Source: Acetobacteraceae bacterium (GTDB lineage: Bacteria > Pseudomonadota > Alphaproteobacteria > Acetobacterales > Acetobacteraceae). From it: DNA of 64,000 bases. Under the pieces are notes generated by a model. It was given only the letters and a program-made list of their open reading frames with translations. It searched no databases and was not told the DNA's origin. The stretch covers positions 241,696-305,695 of the forward strand of contig JAMXLO010000141.1 of assembly GCA_024280945.1 (NCBI GenBank), given 5' to 3'. The position numbers and the translations under genes were made by a program. Of this stretch, positions 51,609 to 60,615 are shown one piece after another. Positions within the stretch are counted from its first letter, which is position 1; each line of letters opens with the position of its first letter.

Positions 51609-52439
51609 ATGCGTAGCATGCGACGACCTGCTCGCCGGCTTGCGCGGCCCCGCGTCCGCGCGGAACTCGATGCCACAAGCGTACCGACCTGGCGTCCGCG
51701 GCGCATCCCGACTGATGCATCGTCGTTGCACTTTGTGCTCTCACCCGGTCGGCTGCCGCGTGGCCGTCGGGTCTACGCCATCGGTGACATCCACGGTTGC
51801 CTGCCGCAGCTGCGACAGTTGCACGCCGCCATCGCCGACGACATCGCACGACGCCCACCGGTTTCGGCACTGTTGATCCACCTCGGTGACTACATCGACT
51901 TCGGACCCGACAGTGCCGGCGTCGTTGAACTCCTGGCCGCAGGTACCCCCGTTGTGGGTCTGCACACCATCAATCTGATGGGCGATCATGAACGCACGGC
52001 TCTGCAGGCACTGTCGGGCGAAGGCGCTGCGGCGACTGATTGGCTGCATATCGGCGGTGACGCTGCCCTACGTAGCTGGGGTATTGCCGCAGATACCCAG
52101 CGCGGAGAATGGCGCTCGCATTTGCCTGCCGAGCACATCGCCTTCCTCGAAGGGTTGGCGACCCACTACCGAGAAGGCAATTACCTGTTCGTGCATGCTG
52201 GCATCCGGCCCGGCGTCTCGCTCGACGCCCAGAGCGAGGACGACCTGCTCGGCATCCGCCAGAGCTTCCTGGCCAGCGAACAAGATTTTGGCGTGGTCGT
52301 CGTGCACGGTCATTCCGCGAGCCCGTCGCCGACGATCCGCAACAATCGCATCGGCATCGACACCGGTGCTGGCCACGGCGGCAACCTGACATGTGCGGTG
52401 TTCGAGGAAGACGGCGTCGCGTTCGTTCAGGCGGAATAG
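51609..52439 (+). CDS. PPP-type metallophosphoesterase (serine/threonine phosphatase family)
   Basis: 276-residue calcineurin-like phosphoesterase. Seen in order: YAIGDIHGCLPQLRQL (GDxHG), LIHLGDYIDFGPDS (GDxxD), LMGDHERTAL (GDHE in place of the usual GNHE), and VVVHGHSASP (late His). The Asn to Asp change is at a metal-binding position, so activity needs testing. The N-terminus is Arg-rich and may not be folded. The start at ATG 51609 is preceded by GGGAT only weakly; a later ATG at 51618 is possible. The next gene, aidB, begins 15 bases downstream. Confidence 0.86.
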   Translation: MRSMRRPARRLARPRVRAELDATSVPTWRPRRIPTDASSLHFVLSPGRLPRGRRVYAIGDIHGCLPQLRQLHAAIADDIARRPPVSALLIHLGDYIDFGPDSAGVVELLAAGTPVVGLHTINLMGDHERTALQALSGEGAAATDWLHIGGDAALRSWGIAADTQRGEWRSHLPAEHIAFLEGLATHYREGNYLFVHAGIRPGVSLDAQSEDDLLGIRQSFLASEQDFGVVVVHGHSASPSPTIRNNRIGIDTGAGHGGNLTCAVFEEDGVAFVQAE

Positions 52440-52454
52440 CAGGGAGACGGATCG

Positions 52455-54143
52455 ATGCCCGGGTTGGCCACGCATCCCAATTTGGACCAGCAGGCGGCCG
52501 GCTACGCCACGCACGAGGTGATGAATCAGCCGGGCTCGCTTGAAGACTGCGATCTCTATTCGGGCGACAAACCGCTACAGGAGGCGGTGCGGGCCTTCGG
52601 CGCCCAGTGGTCGGCCGAACACCTGAAGCGAACAGGAGCTTTGGTCGGCAGCGCCAGAGTTCAGCATCTTGCCCGCCAGGCCAACCGGCATCTGCCAGAG
52701 CTACGCACGCATGATCGCTTCGGCAATCGCGTCGACTTGGTCGAATTCCATCCTGCCTATCACGAGCTGATGGGGCTGATCTTCGGTTGCGAAGCGCATT
52801 CGTTTGCCTGGACGCACAGTCAGCCCGGCGCCCATGTTGTCCGTGCCGCATTGAGCTATCTCTGGAACCAGGGCGAGAACGGCATCTGCTGCCCAATGGG
52901 CATGACCTTCGCTTCGATCGCCGCGTTGCGGCACGATCCGGCGCTGCTTGCCGAATGGGGGCCTCTCATCAATCGGCCGGCTTACGATCCTCGCCCCATC
53001 TACCCGACGGAAAAAGCCGGCATCACCGTTGGCATGGCGATGACGGAGAAGCAGGGTGGCTCCGACCTGCGTGCGACCATCACCACCGCCCGTCCGGCCA
53101 CGGCCCGGCGCGGCTCCGGTGCACCGTACGTGATCACCGGCCATAAGTGGTTTTTCTCGGTGCCGATGAGCGATCTCTTTCTCACGCTTGCGCAAACAGA
53201 CAAAGGATTGTCTTGCTTCGTCGCCACGGGATGGTTGCCCGATGGCAGCCGCAATCGTCTCAAGCTGCAGCGTCTGAAAGACAAATGCGGAAATAAGTCC
53301 AACGCGAGCAGCGAAGTGGAATTTTACGACCTCCATGCCGTCATGCTTGGTGAGGAGGGGCGCGGCGTTCGCACTATCATCGAGATGGCGCATGCAACGC
53401 GTATCGATTTTGCCATCGGTTCCACAGGCCTGATGCGGCAGGCACTGTCACAAATCATCCACCACACCAGTAATCGGCGGGCCTTCCAACGTAGCCTCGT
53501 GGACCTGCCGCTCATGCGGAACGTGGTCGCCGACCTGGCGGTCGAGAGCGAAGCCATGATGTGGATGTCGATGCGTCTGGCTCAAGCCCTGGATGGATCT
53601 GCAACTGAGAAAGCAGAAGCACTCTTTTCACGTATTGCCACGCCGATCGCAAAGTACTGGGCCTGCAAGCGCGCACCACAATTCGTTGCGGAGGCGCTCG
53701 AATGCCATGGGGGCAACGGCTTCATCGCCGATCATCTCATGGAGCGCCTCTACCGTGAGGCGCCACTCAACGGCATCTGGGAAGGGACAGGCAACGTCAT
53801 ATGTCTTGACGTCTTCCGCTCGATGCAGCGCGAGCCAGAGACCACCGCACTGTTCCTCGGTGAAGTTGCCAAGGCCCGGGGTGCGAATGCTCAGCTGGAT
53901 GCGTTTGCCGACAATCTTGCGCTTCGTCTTAAGGATATCTCGGGACTTGAATCACACGCGCGCCGGCTGGTCGAAATGATGGCGCTGGCGCTCCAGGCCA
54001 GCTTGCTGGTGCGTCATTCTGCACCGGCGGTGAGCGATGCGTTCTGCGCTACGCGCCTTGATGGCGACTGGGGGCACGCGTTCGGCACGCTGCCGCGTGG
54101 CCTCGACACAGAGGCGATTGTAGACCGCGCTCGGATCAATTGA
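52455..54143 (+). CDS. aidB: AidB-like acyl-CoA dehydrogenase
   Basis: 562-residue AidB-type flavoprotein. AidB of E. coli binds DNA and is part of the alkylation response, and related members act as isovaleryl-CoA-like dehydrogenases. Seen: the long N-terminal lobe with DRFGNRVDLVEFHPAYHELM, GITVGMAMTEKQGGSDLRA, GHKWFFSVPMSDLFLTLAQT, and LECHGGNGFIADHLMERLYREAPLNGIWEGTGNV. The C-terminal DNA-binding extension of AidB is present only in part, so nucleic-acid binding is uncertain. It follows the phosphatase gene by 15 bases. Start ATG 52455 follows GGGAGACGG. Confidence 0.92.
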   Translation: MPGLATHPNLDQQAAGYATHEVMNQPGSLEDCDLYSGDKPLQEAVRAFGAQWSAEHLKRTGALVGSARVQHLARQANRHLPELRTHDRFGNRVDLVEFHPAYHELMGLIFGCEAHSFAWTHSQPGAHVVRAALSYLWNQGENGICCPMGMTFASIAALRHDPALLAEWGPLINRPAYDPRPIYPTEKAGITVGMAMTEKQGGSDLRATITTARPATARRGSGAPYVITGHKWFFSVPMSDLFLTLAQTDKGLSCFVATGWLPDGSRNRLKLQRLKDKCGNKSNASSEVEFYDLHAVMLGEEGRGVRTIIEMAHATRIDFAIGSTGLMRQALSQIIHHTSNRRAFQRSLVDLPLMRNVVADLAVESEAMMWMSMRLAQALDGSATEKAEALFSRIATPIAKYWACKRAPQFVAEALECHGGNGFIADHLMERLYREAPLNGIWEGTGNVICLDVFRSMQREPETTALFLGEVAKARGANAQLDAFADNLALRLKDISGLESHARRLVEMMALALQASLLVRHSAPAVSDAFCATRLDGDWGHAFGTLPRGLDTEAIVDRARIN

Positions 54144-54172
54144 TTCTTTCCACAGCCTGGCAGCCATTCAAG

Positions 54173-55012
54173 CTACCCCGGAGCCAAACGAAGCAGTGCG
54201 GCCCCCGCGGCAATCGCGGCCGCGCCGCTCCAGCCACGCCGGCCAGGACGCTCACCAAGCAACAGCCGCGCCAGCACCACACCCAACAGGATGCTGGTTT
54301 CGCGCAGCGCCGCCACCGGCGCGACCGGCGCACGCGTCATCGCCCATAGCACCAGCGAATAGGCGCCGATGCTCGCGCCTGCGCCACAGATACCGCGTGC
54401 CGCCTCCACAAGGCTTGGCACATGTAGCGAAGTGGAACGCCCCAGCCATAGCAATGTCGGTATGGCGGACAACGGAAACATCCACAGCGTATAGGTCAGC
54501 GGCGTGTGCGAGAGACGCACCCCGACCGCATCGTTCAGCGTATAGGCAGATATGACCACGGCATTCGCCAGCGCGAAGCGCGCCGCCCTCGCTTCAGCGA
54601 CATCGCCGCGACGCCGCGCCAGCGTCACCACGCCGCCGCAGATCGCGGCTATGCCGATCCACGCAAGCGGCGGCAACGCCTCGCCAAGCAGCAGCCAGGA
54701 CGTCACCAGCGTCAGCATCGGCGCAACACCGCGCATCAGCGGATAGGCGAGCGCGATGCCGCCATGCGCATAGGCTTCCGCCACCAGGATGAAGAACACG
54801 CCGTTCAGCAGCGATGAGATCAGCACGTACGGCCAGGCTGCTGCCGGCAACGCTGGCAGGAATGGCAACAATACAACCGCCAGCACTGCACCGCCGACCA
54901 GCATCAGCGCCGACTCGCGGCGCCGATCGCGACCAGCGCGTACCGCGACATTCCATCCCGCATGCAACACGGCCGCCAACAGCACGACGGCGACGACGTG
55001 CGGCGGCAGCAT
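54173..55012 (-). CDS. EamA/DMT-family transporter
   Basis: 279-residue inner-membrane protein with the ten-helix pattern of drug/metabolite transporters, two EamA repeats. Seen: repeated hydrophobic stretches (VVAVVLLAAVLHAGWNVAV at the start, and ALRETSILLGVVLARLLLGE with the second-repeat signature near the C-terminus). Export or exchange of a small metabolite is expected; no substrate can be named. The start (ATG 55012) is two bases from the stop of the FemAB-like gene on the same strand, so the two are probably co-expressed. Confidence 0.9.
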   Translation of the reverse strand: MLPPHVVAVVLLAAVLHAGWNVAVRAGRDRRRESALMLVGGAVLAVVLLPFLPALPAAAWPYVLISSLLNGVFFILVAEAYAHGGIALAYPLMRGVAPMLTLVTSWLLLGEALPPLAWIGIAAICGGVVTLARRRGDVAEARAARFALANAVVISAYTLNDAVGVRLSHTPLTYTLWMFPLSAIPTLLWLGRSTSLHVPSLVEAARGICGAGASIGAYSLVLWAMTRAPVAPVAALRETSILLGVVLARLLLGERPGRRGWSGAAAIAAGAALLRLAPG

Positions 55013-55014
55013 CG

Positions 55015-56178
55015 TCAGTCGGACTCAGCGTCCTTGCGAAAAGGAGACTGCTGCTCGAGTGCCACCATTTCGGCGCGTATGCCGCGGCGTTCGTCGTCGA
55101 GGAAATTGCTGATCGCCCGTCGCAGTCCCGGATGGGCAACCCAGTGCGCCGAGAACGTCGGCTTCGGCATATAACCGCGCTGGATCTTATGCCGCCCCTG
55201 CGCACCTGCCTCCACGCGCTGCAGACCGTGTTCGATCGCCCAATCAATCGCCCGGTAGTAGCAAAGTTCGAAATGCAGAAATGGCCAGTCGCCGCGGCAG
55301 CCCCAGTTGCGCCCATAGAGCGCCTCGCTTCCGGCGAGGTTCAGCGCACCTGCCACCGGCTTGCCGGCATTCTCCGCGATCATCAGCACCACGCGCTCGC
55401 CCAGCCGCTCGCCCAGCAATGAAAAGAACGAGCGCGACAGATAAGCCGATCCCCACTTGCGATCGACGGTCGAGCGATAGAACCGATAGAACGCGTCCCA
55501 GTGCGCCTCGGTGATATCGGCGCCGTTCAGCGCATGGAATGTCAGGCCAGCCGCGTTGGCATCGCGCCGCTCGCGCCGCAGCACCTTGCGCTTGCGCGAC
55601 GACAATGCGCCCAGGAAGTCATCGAAGCTGGAATAGCCGGCATTCTCCCAATGAAACTGCATGCCGATCCGCTGCAGCCATCCCGCCTGCCCTAGTTCCT
55701 GCCACTCCGGTTCGGTGCAGAAGGTGACATGCACCGACGACAGGTCGAGTGACTGACACGCCTTCTCCAGCGCCGATGCCAGCGCCGCCACGGGTACACC
55801 AGCGTCGGGATGGCGCAGGAGCCGAGGCCCAGGCGCCGGGCTGAACGGTGCAGCGACCTGCAGCTTCGGATAATAATCGCCGCCGGCACGTTCGAATGCG
55901 TGTGCCCACCCGTGGTCGAAGACATATTCGCCATAGCTGTGCGACTTGGCGTACATCGGAGCGACTGCGACCACCTGGCCGGCTTCCCCGCGCAATACGG
56001 CATGCTGTGGCAGCCAACCCGTGCGCGCGCTTGCCGAACCGCTGTCCTCGAGCGCGCTCAGGAAAGCGTGGCTCACGAAGGGATTGCCGGCGCCGGCGCA
56101 GGCGTCCCACTCCAGCGCGGAAACCTCCGCTATCTTCTGGTGCAGCGTGAGCGTTAGTGTGGCGGAACCGTCGGGCAT
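55015..56178 (-). CDS. FemAB-like GNAT-fold protein (COG3146/DUF482)
   Basis: 387 residues with two GNAT-like lobes. Seen: an N-terminal EWDACAGAGNPFVSHAFLSALEDSGSA, AVAPMYAKSHSYGEYVFDHGWA, then HWENAGYSSFDDFLGALSSRKRKVLRRERRDA (a positively charged segment), and a C-terminal NWGCRGDWPFLHFELCYYRAIDWAIEHGL. These match the DUF482 FemAB-like family, sometimes called peptidogalycan biosynthesis/recognition proteins, of unproven function. No signal peptide. The stop lies two bases from the start of the transporter gene; RidA lies nine bases upstream of its start. Confidence 0.9.
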   Translation of the reverse strand: MPDGSATLTLTLHQKIAEVSALEWDACAGAGNPFVSHAFLSALEDSGSASARTGWLPQHAVLRGEAGQVVAVAPMYAKSHSYGEYVFDHGWAHAFERAGGDYYPKLQVAAPFSPAPGPRLLRHPDAGVPVAALASALEKACQSLDLSSVHVTFCTEPEWQELGQAGWLQRIGMQFHWENAGYSSFDDFLGALSSRKRKVLRRERRDANAAGLTFHALNGADITEAHWDAFYRFYRSTVDRKWGSAYLSRSFFSLLGERLGERVVLMIAENAGKPVAGALNLAGSEALYGRNWGCRGDWPFLHFELCYYRAIDWAIEHGLQRVEAGAQGRHKIQRGYMPKPTFSAHWVAHPGLRRAISNFLDDERRGIRAEMVALEQQSPFRKDAESD

Positions 56179-56187
56179 GCTGCCAAC

Positions 56188-56655
56188 CTAACTGATCTCG
56201 AACATGCCCTCCACTTCGACCGCAGCGTCGGCCGGCAATGCGGGCACGCCGATCGTGGTGCGGGCATGGCGACCCGCTTCGCCGAACACTGCCACTGCCA
56301 GGTCCGACGCACCGTTCATCACCTGCGCCTGCTGCGTGAAATCGGATGGCGATGCGATGAATCCGCCCAGCCGCACCACCCGCTTGACCCTGTCCAGATC
56401 GCCGCCACACGCCGCCTTCAGGTGTGCCAGCACATTGATGAAGCAAAGCCGCGCCGCCTCCCTGCCGCGATCGATCGACACGCCGGCGCCGACCTTGCCG
56501 GTGACGGCAATCTTGCCGTCCACCGCGGGCACCTGCCCGGATACGACCACGAGGTTGCCGGTGACGACGTAAGGCACGTAGTTGGCGATAGGCGGCATCG
56601 GACTCGGCAGCGTGATATCCAGCTCCGCCAGCGTCAGGTCGATCCGACCAGGCAT
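56188..56655 (-). CDS. RidA family protein
   Basis: 155-residue Rid protein. Seen: IANYVPYVVTGNLVVVSGQVPAVDG and RHARTTIGVPALPADAAVEVEG. Unlike the Rid protein in the paa cluster, it keeps an Arg in the position before the conserved strand (HARTTIGV), but its loop is longer, as in the RidA-like subgroup with 150-160 residues. Enamine/imine deaminase activity is possible but not sure. It lies nine bases upstream of the FemAB-like gene, on the same strand. Confidence 0.9.
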   Translation of the reverse strand: MPGRIDLTLAELDITLPSPMPPIANYVPYVVTGNLVVVSGQVPAVDGKIAVTGKVGAGVSIDRGREAARLCFINVLAHLKAACGGDLDRVKRVVRLGGFIASPSDFTQQAQVMNGASDLAVAVFGEAGRHARTTIGVPALPADAAVEVEGMFEIS

Positions 56656-56703
56656 CTATACGGCACTCCTGCAGTCTCGAGGTGCACTGTGCGCCGCCGG
56701 GAC

Positions 56704-58206
56704 TTAGGTGGAAACCACCCGGAATCCACGCCGCCGCGCGCGCGGCGACTGTGGCGGCAGATCGAGCGGCAGCAGGGGCGCATGATCGCGGCTGCCGTTG
56801 CCCACTGTATCCGCCTCTTCGGCCTCCGCCTCGGGGATATCGCGCCGCCCGAGATAATTCGCCGCAAGGTGGCGGAAAGTGTAGTCGAGCAGCGACGTGG
56901 CACGCGTCACGGCGGGATCACCTTCCACGACCCCGGCGGGGCCGAAGCGCGTGAAGGTGAAGGCCTCGACGAAGGCCTCCAACGGCACGCCGTGTTGCAG
57001 GCCGAGGCTCACAGCCACGGCGAAATTGTCCATCAGTCCGCGGAACGCAGCGCCTTCCTTGTGGAGTGCGATCTCGACCTCGCCCAAAGACCCGTCATCG
57101 TATTCCCCCGTGCGCAAGAAGAGGCGATGTCCGCCGACTGACGCCTTCTGGGTGTATCCGGTCCGCCGCGCCGGCAGCTCGCGCCGTCGCAAAGCATCGG
57201 AGCCTTGCGGCATCGGTTCTGGCCGCGCCGGCATCACCTGAACGAACGGCGCTACGGCGTCGTGCATGGCACGATGTGCTGCGACACTTGGTGTCGGCAA
57301 GGGATCGCCACCGGCGAGCATCTCCGCCAATGCCGCTTCGGCGGACTTTCCCTTCGCCGCCAGCCATGCGCGCGCCGTCCGGCTGAGGCCGCCGGTCGCC
57401 GCCAGCGGCGAGAAAGGCGGCGCAATCCCGCCAGTTTCGACACCCAGCAGTGCATCTGCGGCACCGGGTGCGACAATCGCCGTCAGCACCGTATGGCGAA
57501 GCCCGTTGACCGTCGCGGCGGCTTGCCGCGCAACGCGCGCCGCATCGGCCAGCCCGACCACTGGCGCGCCCAAAGGCGGCGCCGGCCAGTCCAGCAACGC
57601 GGGCGCCACGTGACCGAACAACTGCGCCAGCGCCCCCGAAGCCACTTCCGCCCGGCCACGCAATATGGCTGCGATGCAGCGGGCAATCGCAAGCGACGCC
57701 TCCGAGTCATACTCGATGCCGAGCGCTGCCAGCAGACCCGCCAGATCTGCCACCGCGACCTCGATCCGTTGGGCGGCCGGGGCTGCCAGCGTGGCCGCCA
57801 TCACGGCGGTCTCGACCGCCTCGCCGAACGACGCAGCGTCGAAGCCGTCGCCCGCATCGTGGAATGAGGCAAGGTTCAAGACGAAGCCCGGCACCCCGCG
57901 GTGGTCTGCCTGCCAGATCGGAGCCGTCGGCGCACCGTGTCGCAGCAACAGCATCCGGTGCAGCCGTTCGGCCAGCGGCAGCTCCAGTCCCGCTCGCAAC
58001 GCTCTCTCGGCGATCGGTCTTATCCATGCTTCGGCCGCGGCCGCCAGCGCTGCCTGCCCAGTGCCAGGGACGAGTTCCGCCAGCGCTGCCGCGGCTTCGT
58101 CCCCCCAGGCTGCCGGCATAATCACCAGCCGTGGCGGTGCATCGGGATCGGCGCCCGCCATCGCCCGCCGCATGCGTACGCCTTGCCAGGGTCGAGGGAT
58201 CTTCAT
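56704..58206 (-). CDS. degenerate NrdJ-like protein (ribonucleotide-reductase pseudoenzyme)
   Basis: 500 residues related to B12-dependent ribonucleotide reductase (NrdJ, usually about 1,000-1,200). Seen: near the N-terminus [11 protein letters not shown] resembles the APNSPQWFN region of Nrd[20 protein letters not shown] resembles the GLADLL-type helix region; [24 protein letters not shown] aligns with the region that in active enzymes contains the PTGTI loop, but PTGT is lost (APGAAD). The C-terminal TSCPD-type part (350-455) is well kept: [47 protein letters not shown]. The catalytic radical Cys and the NPCxE motif are absent. So it is probably not a reductase; a regulator or other role is possible. 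Divergent from the NDUFA12 gene. Confidence 0.75.
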   Translation of the reverse strand: MKIPRPWQGVRMRRAMAGADPDAPPRLVIMPAAWGDEAAAALAELVPGTGQAALAAAAEAWIRPIAERALRAGLELPLAERLHRMLLLRHGAPTAPIWQADHRGVPGFVLNLASFHDAGDGFDAASFGEAVETAVMAATLAAPAAQRIEVAVADLAGLLAALGIEYDSEASLAIARCIAAILRGRAEVASGALAQLFGHVAPALLDWPAPPLGAPVVGLADAARVARQAAATVNGLRHTVLTAIVAPGAADALLGVETGGIAPPFSPLAATGGLSRTARAWLAAKGKSAEAALAEMLAGGDPLPTPSVAAHRAMHDAVAPFVQVMPARPEPMPQGSDALRRRELPARRTGYTQKASVGGHRLFLRTGEYDDGSLGEVEIALHKEGAAFRGLMDNFAVAVSLGLQHGVPLEAFVEAFTFTRFGPAGVVEGDPAVTRATSLLDYTFRHLAANYLGRRDIPEAEAEEADTVGNGSRDHAPLLPLDLPPQSPRARRRGFRVVST

Positions 58207-58334
58207 AGCCCTATGCTAGACTGCAAGCTGCGACTCGGAAAGCGTATCTAGCGTCAAATTCGTACCGGTACCACAAAATCCTGTGGATGACCCACCCTGT
58301 GGACCATACTCATAGAGCTGCGTATATCGCATCC

Positions 58335-58688
58335 ATGAATCTCGGCACTTGGCTGTTCACCCGGCTCAGAGGCAGGCGCGTCGGCGCCGATCGGCTGGGT
58401 AACGTGTACTACGAGGAACGGCGCCCGCGCCCGGGGTATCGTTCGCGACGCTGGGTTGTCTACGCCGGCGTGCCGGAAGCTTCACTGGTGCCCCCCGAGT
58501 GGCATGCCTGGCTGCACTACACAACGAAGGAGCCTCTGGTGGAGCAGGCCCGTTACCCCTGGGAAAAGCCCCACCAGCCAAACCTGACCGGCACACCGGC
58601 AAGCTATCGTCCCCCGGGCCACGACTACCAGGGTGGCACACGCTCCCGTGCTACCGGCGATTACGAAGCCTGGACCCCGGGGAACTGA
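58335..58688 (+). CDS. NADH:ubiquinone oxidoreductase subunit NDUFA12-like protein
   Basis: 117-residue protein of the NDUFA12/B17.2 family, an accessory subunit of complex I in Alphaproteobacteria and mitochondria. Seen: LFTRLRGRRVGADRLGNVYYEERR, RRWVVYAGVPEASLVPPEWHAWLHYTTKEPL, and the tail PWEKPHQPNLTGTPASYRPPGH, all family signatures. Start ATG 58335 is the family N-terminus MNLGTWLFTRL; an earlier ATG is not supported. Such genes often precede the same mlaD and DUF2155 genes, as here. It likely faces the cytosol on the inner membrane. Confidence 0.94.
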   Translation: MNLGTWLFTRLRGRRVGADRLGNVYYEERRPRPGYRSRRWVVYAGVPEASLVPPEWHAWLHYTTKEPLVEQARYPWEKPHQPNLTGTPASYRPPGHDYQGGTRSRATGDYEAWTPGN

Positions 58689-58699
58689 GGGTTTTTCGC

Positions 58700-59194
58700 A
58701 TGCATCGCCGCAGTATTACCGAGGTTGTGATCGGGGCGGCGGTCCTGCTGGTCGCGGCCGGTTTCCTCGCCTATGCGATCGCCAATTCCGGGCGGAGCAC
58801 CGCGTCCGGCTACACACTTTACGCCCGCTTCGACCACATTGACGGGCTTGGCGTCGGCAACGACGTACGTCTGGCCGGCGTGAAAGTTGGCTCCGTCAGC
58901 CAGGAGCGAATCGATCCGCAGACTTTCCAGGCCGTTGTCGGCTTCTCGATCCGCGACGACATCAAATTGCCGAAGGACACTGCCGCCATCATCACCAGCG
59001 AGAGCCTGCTGGGCGGCAAGTACCTGTCGCTTCAGCCAGGTGGCGACGAGGCCATATTGCAACCAGGGCAGATGGTGACCATTACCCAAGGGTCGATCAG
59101 TCTCGAGGAACTGTTGGGCAAGTTCATCTTCAGTATGACGAACGCCCCGAAGCCCGGGGAACAGCAGCAGCAACCGGCGAGTCCGAAGCCATGA
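58700..59194 (+). CDS. mlaD: MlaD-family lipid-transport substrate-binding protein
   Basis: 164-residue MCE-domain protein of the Mla lipid transport system, anchored in the inner membrane. Seen: an N-terminal membrane helix EVVIGAAVLLVAAGFLAYAIA, then LYARFDHIDGLGVGNDVRLAGVKVGSV and KLPKDTAAIITSESLLGGKYLSLQPGG, the MCE fold. It is short, as is usual for stand-alone MlaD. No mlaE or mlaF lies nearby in the window. The next gene overlaps by four bases (ATGA). In many Alphaproteobacteria mlaD lies in this position, between NDUFA12 and DUF2155 genes. Confidence 0.92.
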   Translation: MHRRSITEVVIGAAVLLVAAGFLAYAIANSGRSTASGYTLYARFDHIDGLGVGNDVRLAGVKVGSVSQERIDPQTFQAVVGFSIRDDIKLPKDTAAIITSESLLGGKYLSLQPGGDEAILQPGQMVTITQGSISLEELLGKFIFSMTNAPKPGEQQQQPASPKP

Positions 59195-59412
59195 TCCCGC
59201 CGCCCCCCACCTCCTGGCCACAAGCGGACGGCACACCGGTATCGTGCCGCGAGAAGCTGCGAATGTTGGCCGAGAATCACGCCGAGCTTGCGCAGGCCCT
59301 CCAGGATGCGTTCGAGGACGCCGTGCTGATGGGCGTCGACGAGCAGACCATGCGCCAGATTCTCGCCGGGATGGTGGAGGGCCTGGAATCCCCGAAGCGC
59401 GCTGGTCCATGA
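59191..59412 (+). CDS. small conserved-looking hypothetical protein
   Basis: 73 residues, with no recognised family. Seen: a Pro-rich N-terminus (IPPPPTSWPQADG) and a helical remainder, CREKLRMLAENHAELAQALQDAFEDAVLMGVDEQTMRQIL. The ATG overlaps the mlaD stop and its TGA overlaps the DUF2155 start, so it is coupled to both. That placement and helical composition make it likely to be real. It could be a small partner of the Mla or DUF2155 proteins, which is inference. Confidence 0.75.
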   Translation: MIPPPPTSWPQADGTPVSCREKLRMLAENHAELAQALQDAFEDAVLMGVDEQTMRQILAGMVEGLESPKRAGP

Positions 59413-59885
59413 GGCTCGCTTCCTGCATCGGCGCGTCGTTCGCGATCTGCACGATGGCGCACGCGCAGACCATGCCGGCAATCACTGCCACGCCGCTGCT
59501 GCCACCGACTGTGCAGTTTGCACCGCCGAACCAGACCCAGCCGGCGCCACAGCCACCAGCCGCGGTGCCTCCTCAACCGGCGCAGTCCACCTGGGTGCGG
59601 CAGACGGTCGCGCAGCTGCAAGTGCTCGACAAGATAAACGCCCAGAACGCAGTGCTTACGGTCAAGGTTGGACAGGAAACCCAGTTCGCCTCGCTCAATA
59701 TCCTGGTCCAGGCGTGCGATGCCCGTCCCCCAGATCAGCCGCAGGATTCCGCCGCCTACCTGACAATCAGCGATAGCCACAACGATGCACCGGGTTTCCG
59801 CGGCTGGATGCTGGCGAATGATCCCTCGCTGTCGATGCTGCAGCACCCGATCTTCGACGTGCGCGTCGTTTCCTGCCGGTCCTGA
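59409..59885 (+). CDS. DUF2155 exported protein
   Basis: 158 residues with an N-terminal signal peptide (MRLASCIGASFAICTMAHAQ) and a Pro/Gln-rich spacer, then a DUF2155 domain: TWVRQTVAQLQVLDKINAQNAVLTVKVGQ, FASLNILVQACDARPPDQPQDSAAYL and GFRGWMLANDPSLSMLQHPIFDVRVVSC, the family signature in order. Two conserved Cys residues suggest a disulphide in the periplasm. Role unknown; the family is typical of Alphaproteobacteria and lies by NDUFA12/mlaD. The start is coupled to the preceding stop (ATGA). Confidence 0.93.
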   Translation: MRLASCIGASFAICTMAHAQTMPAITATPLLPPTVQFAPPNQTQPAPQPPAAVPPQPAQSTWVRQTVAQLQVLDKINAQNAVLTVKVGQETQFASLNILVQACDARPPDQPQDSAAYLTISDSHNDAPGFRGWMLANDPSLSMLQHPIFDVRVVSCRS

Positions 59886-59889
59886 CTGA

Positions 59890-60615
59890 ATGAATCTGCA
59901 CCTGCCGCCGTTCGAGCGCGCAGCGCTCCTGTTCGACCTTGATGGCACGTTGCTGGACATCGCGCCGCGACCCGACGCCGTGGTCGTGCCACCGGGTCTG
60001 ACCGAGGCGCTCATGCTGGCGCGGCGGCGACTGGACGACGCGGTCGCGGTCGTCACCGGCCGGCCGGTCGAAACCGTCGATGCACTGCTGGGCAACGCGA
60101 TCTATGCTGTGGCCGGCGAGCATGGCGGCGCACTGCGGCGCACGCCCGGCAGTTCGCTGGAACGTCCACACCTGCCCTCGCCTCCTGCCGCATGGATCGC
60201 CGCGGCGGAGCGGCTGGCCGCGCTGCACCCCGGCACGCTGTTCGAACCGAAGGCGCGCGGCTTCGCGCTGCATTATCGCGCCGCCCCCGAACTTGGCCCG
60301 ACACTGCGCGATGCGCTCCAGCGAATGCTGGCCGGTTCCTCCGAGTTCGAGCTGCTGCCGGCGCACATGCTGTGGGAGGTGCGGCCGCGCGGCGTCGACA
60401 AGGGCAACGCAGTTGAACGCCTGATGGAATCCCCGCCATTTCTTGGCCGCATGCCCGTGTTCATCGGTGACGACGTCACCGATGAGGACGGCATCGCCGC
60501 GGCCAAGGCATTGGGCGGCGTCGGCCTGCGTGTGCAGGACGCGTTCGGTGACGCGGCCGGCGTGCGTACTTGGCTGGCGGCGCTCGCTACGAAGGGCGAC
60601 TGGCCCTTGATCTAG
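59890..60615 (+). CDS. otsB: trehalose-6-phosphate phosphatase
   Basis: HAD-superfamily phosphatase that makes trehalose from trehalose-6-phosphate. Seen: the HAD motif LFDLDGTLLDIAP with nucleophile and acid Asp (DLDGT), VVTGRPVETVDALLG, the cap motif AGEHGGALRR, VRPRGVDKGNAVERL with the Lys, and GDDVTDEDGIAAA with the metal-binding Asp pair. Length 241 is normal. No otsA is in the window. The gene lies five bases after the DUF2155 gene, and its stop abuts the VOC gene on the other strand. Confidence 0.93.
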   Translation: MNLHLPPFERAALLFDLDGTLLDIAPRPDAVVVPPGLTEALMLARRRLDDAVAVVTGRPVETVDALLGNAIYAVAGEHGGALRRTPGSSLERPHLPSPPAAWIAAAERLAALHPGTLFEPKARGFALHYRAAPELGPTLRDALQRMLAGSSEFELLPAHMLWEVRPRGVDKGNAVERLMESPPFLGRMPVFIGDDVTDEDGIAAAKALGGVGLRVQDAFGDAAGVRTWLAALATKGDWPLI

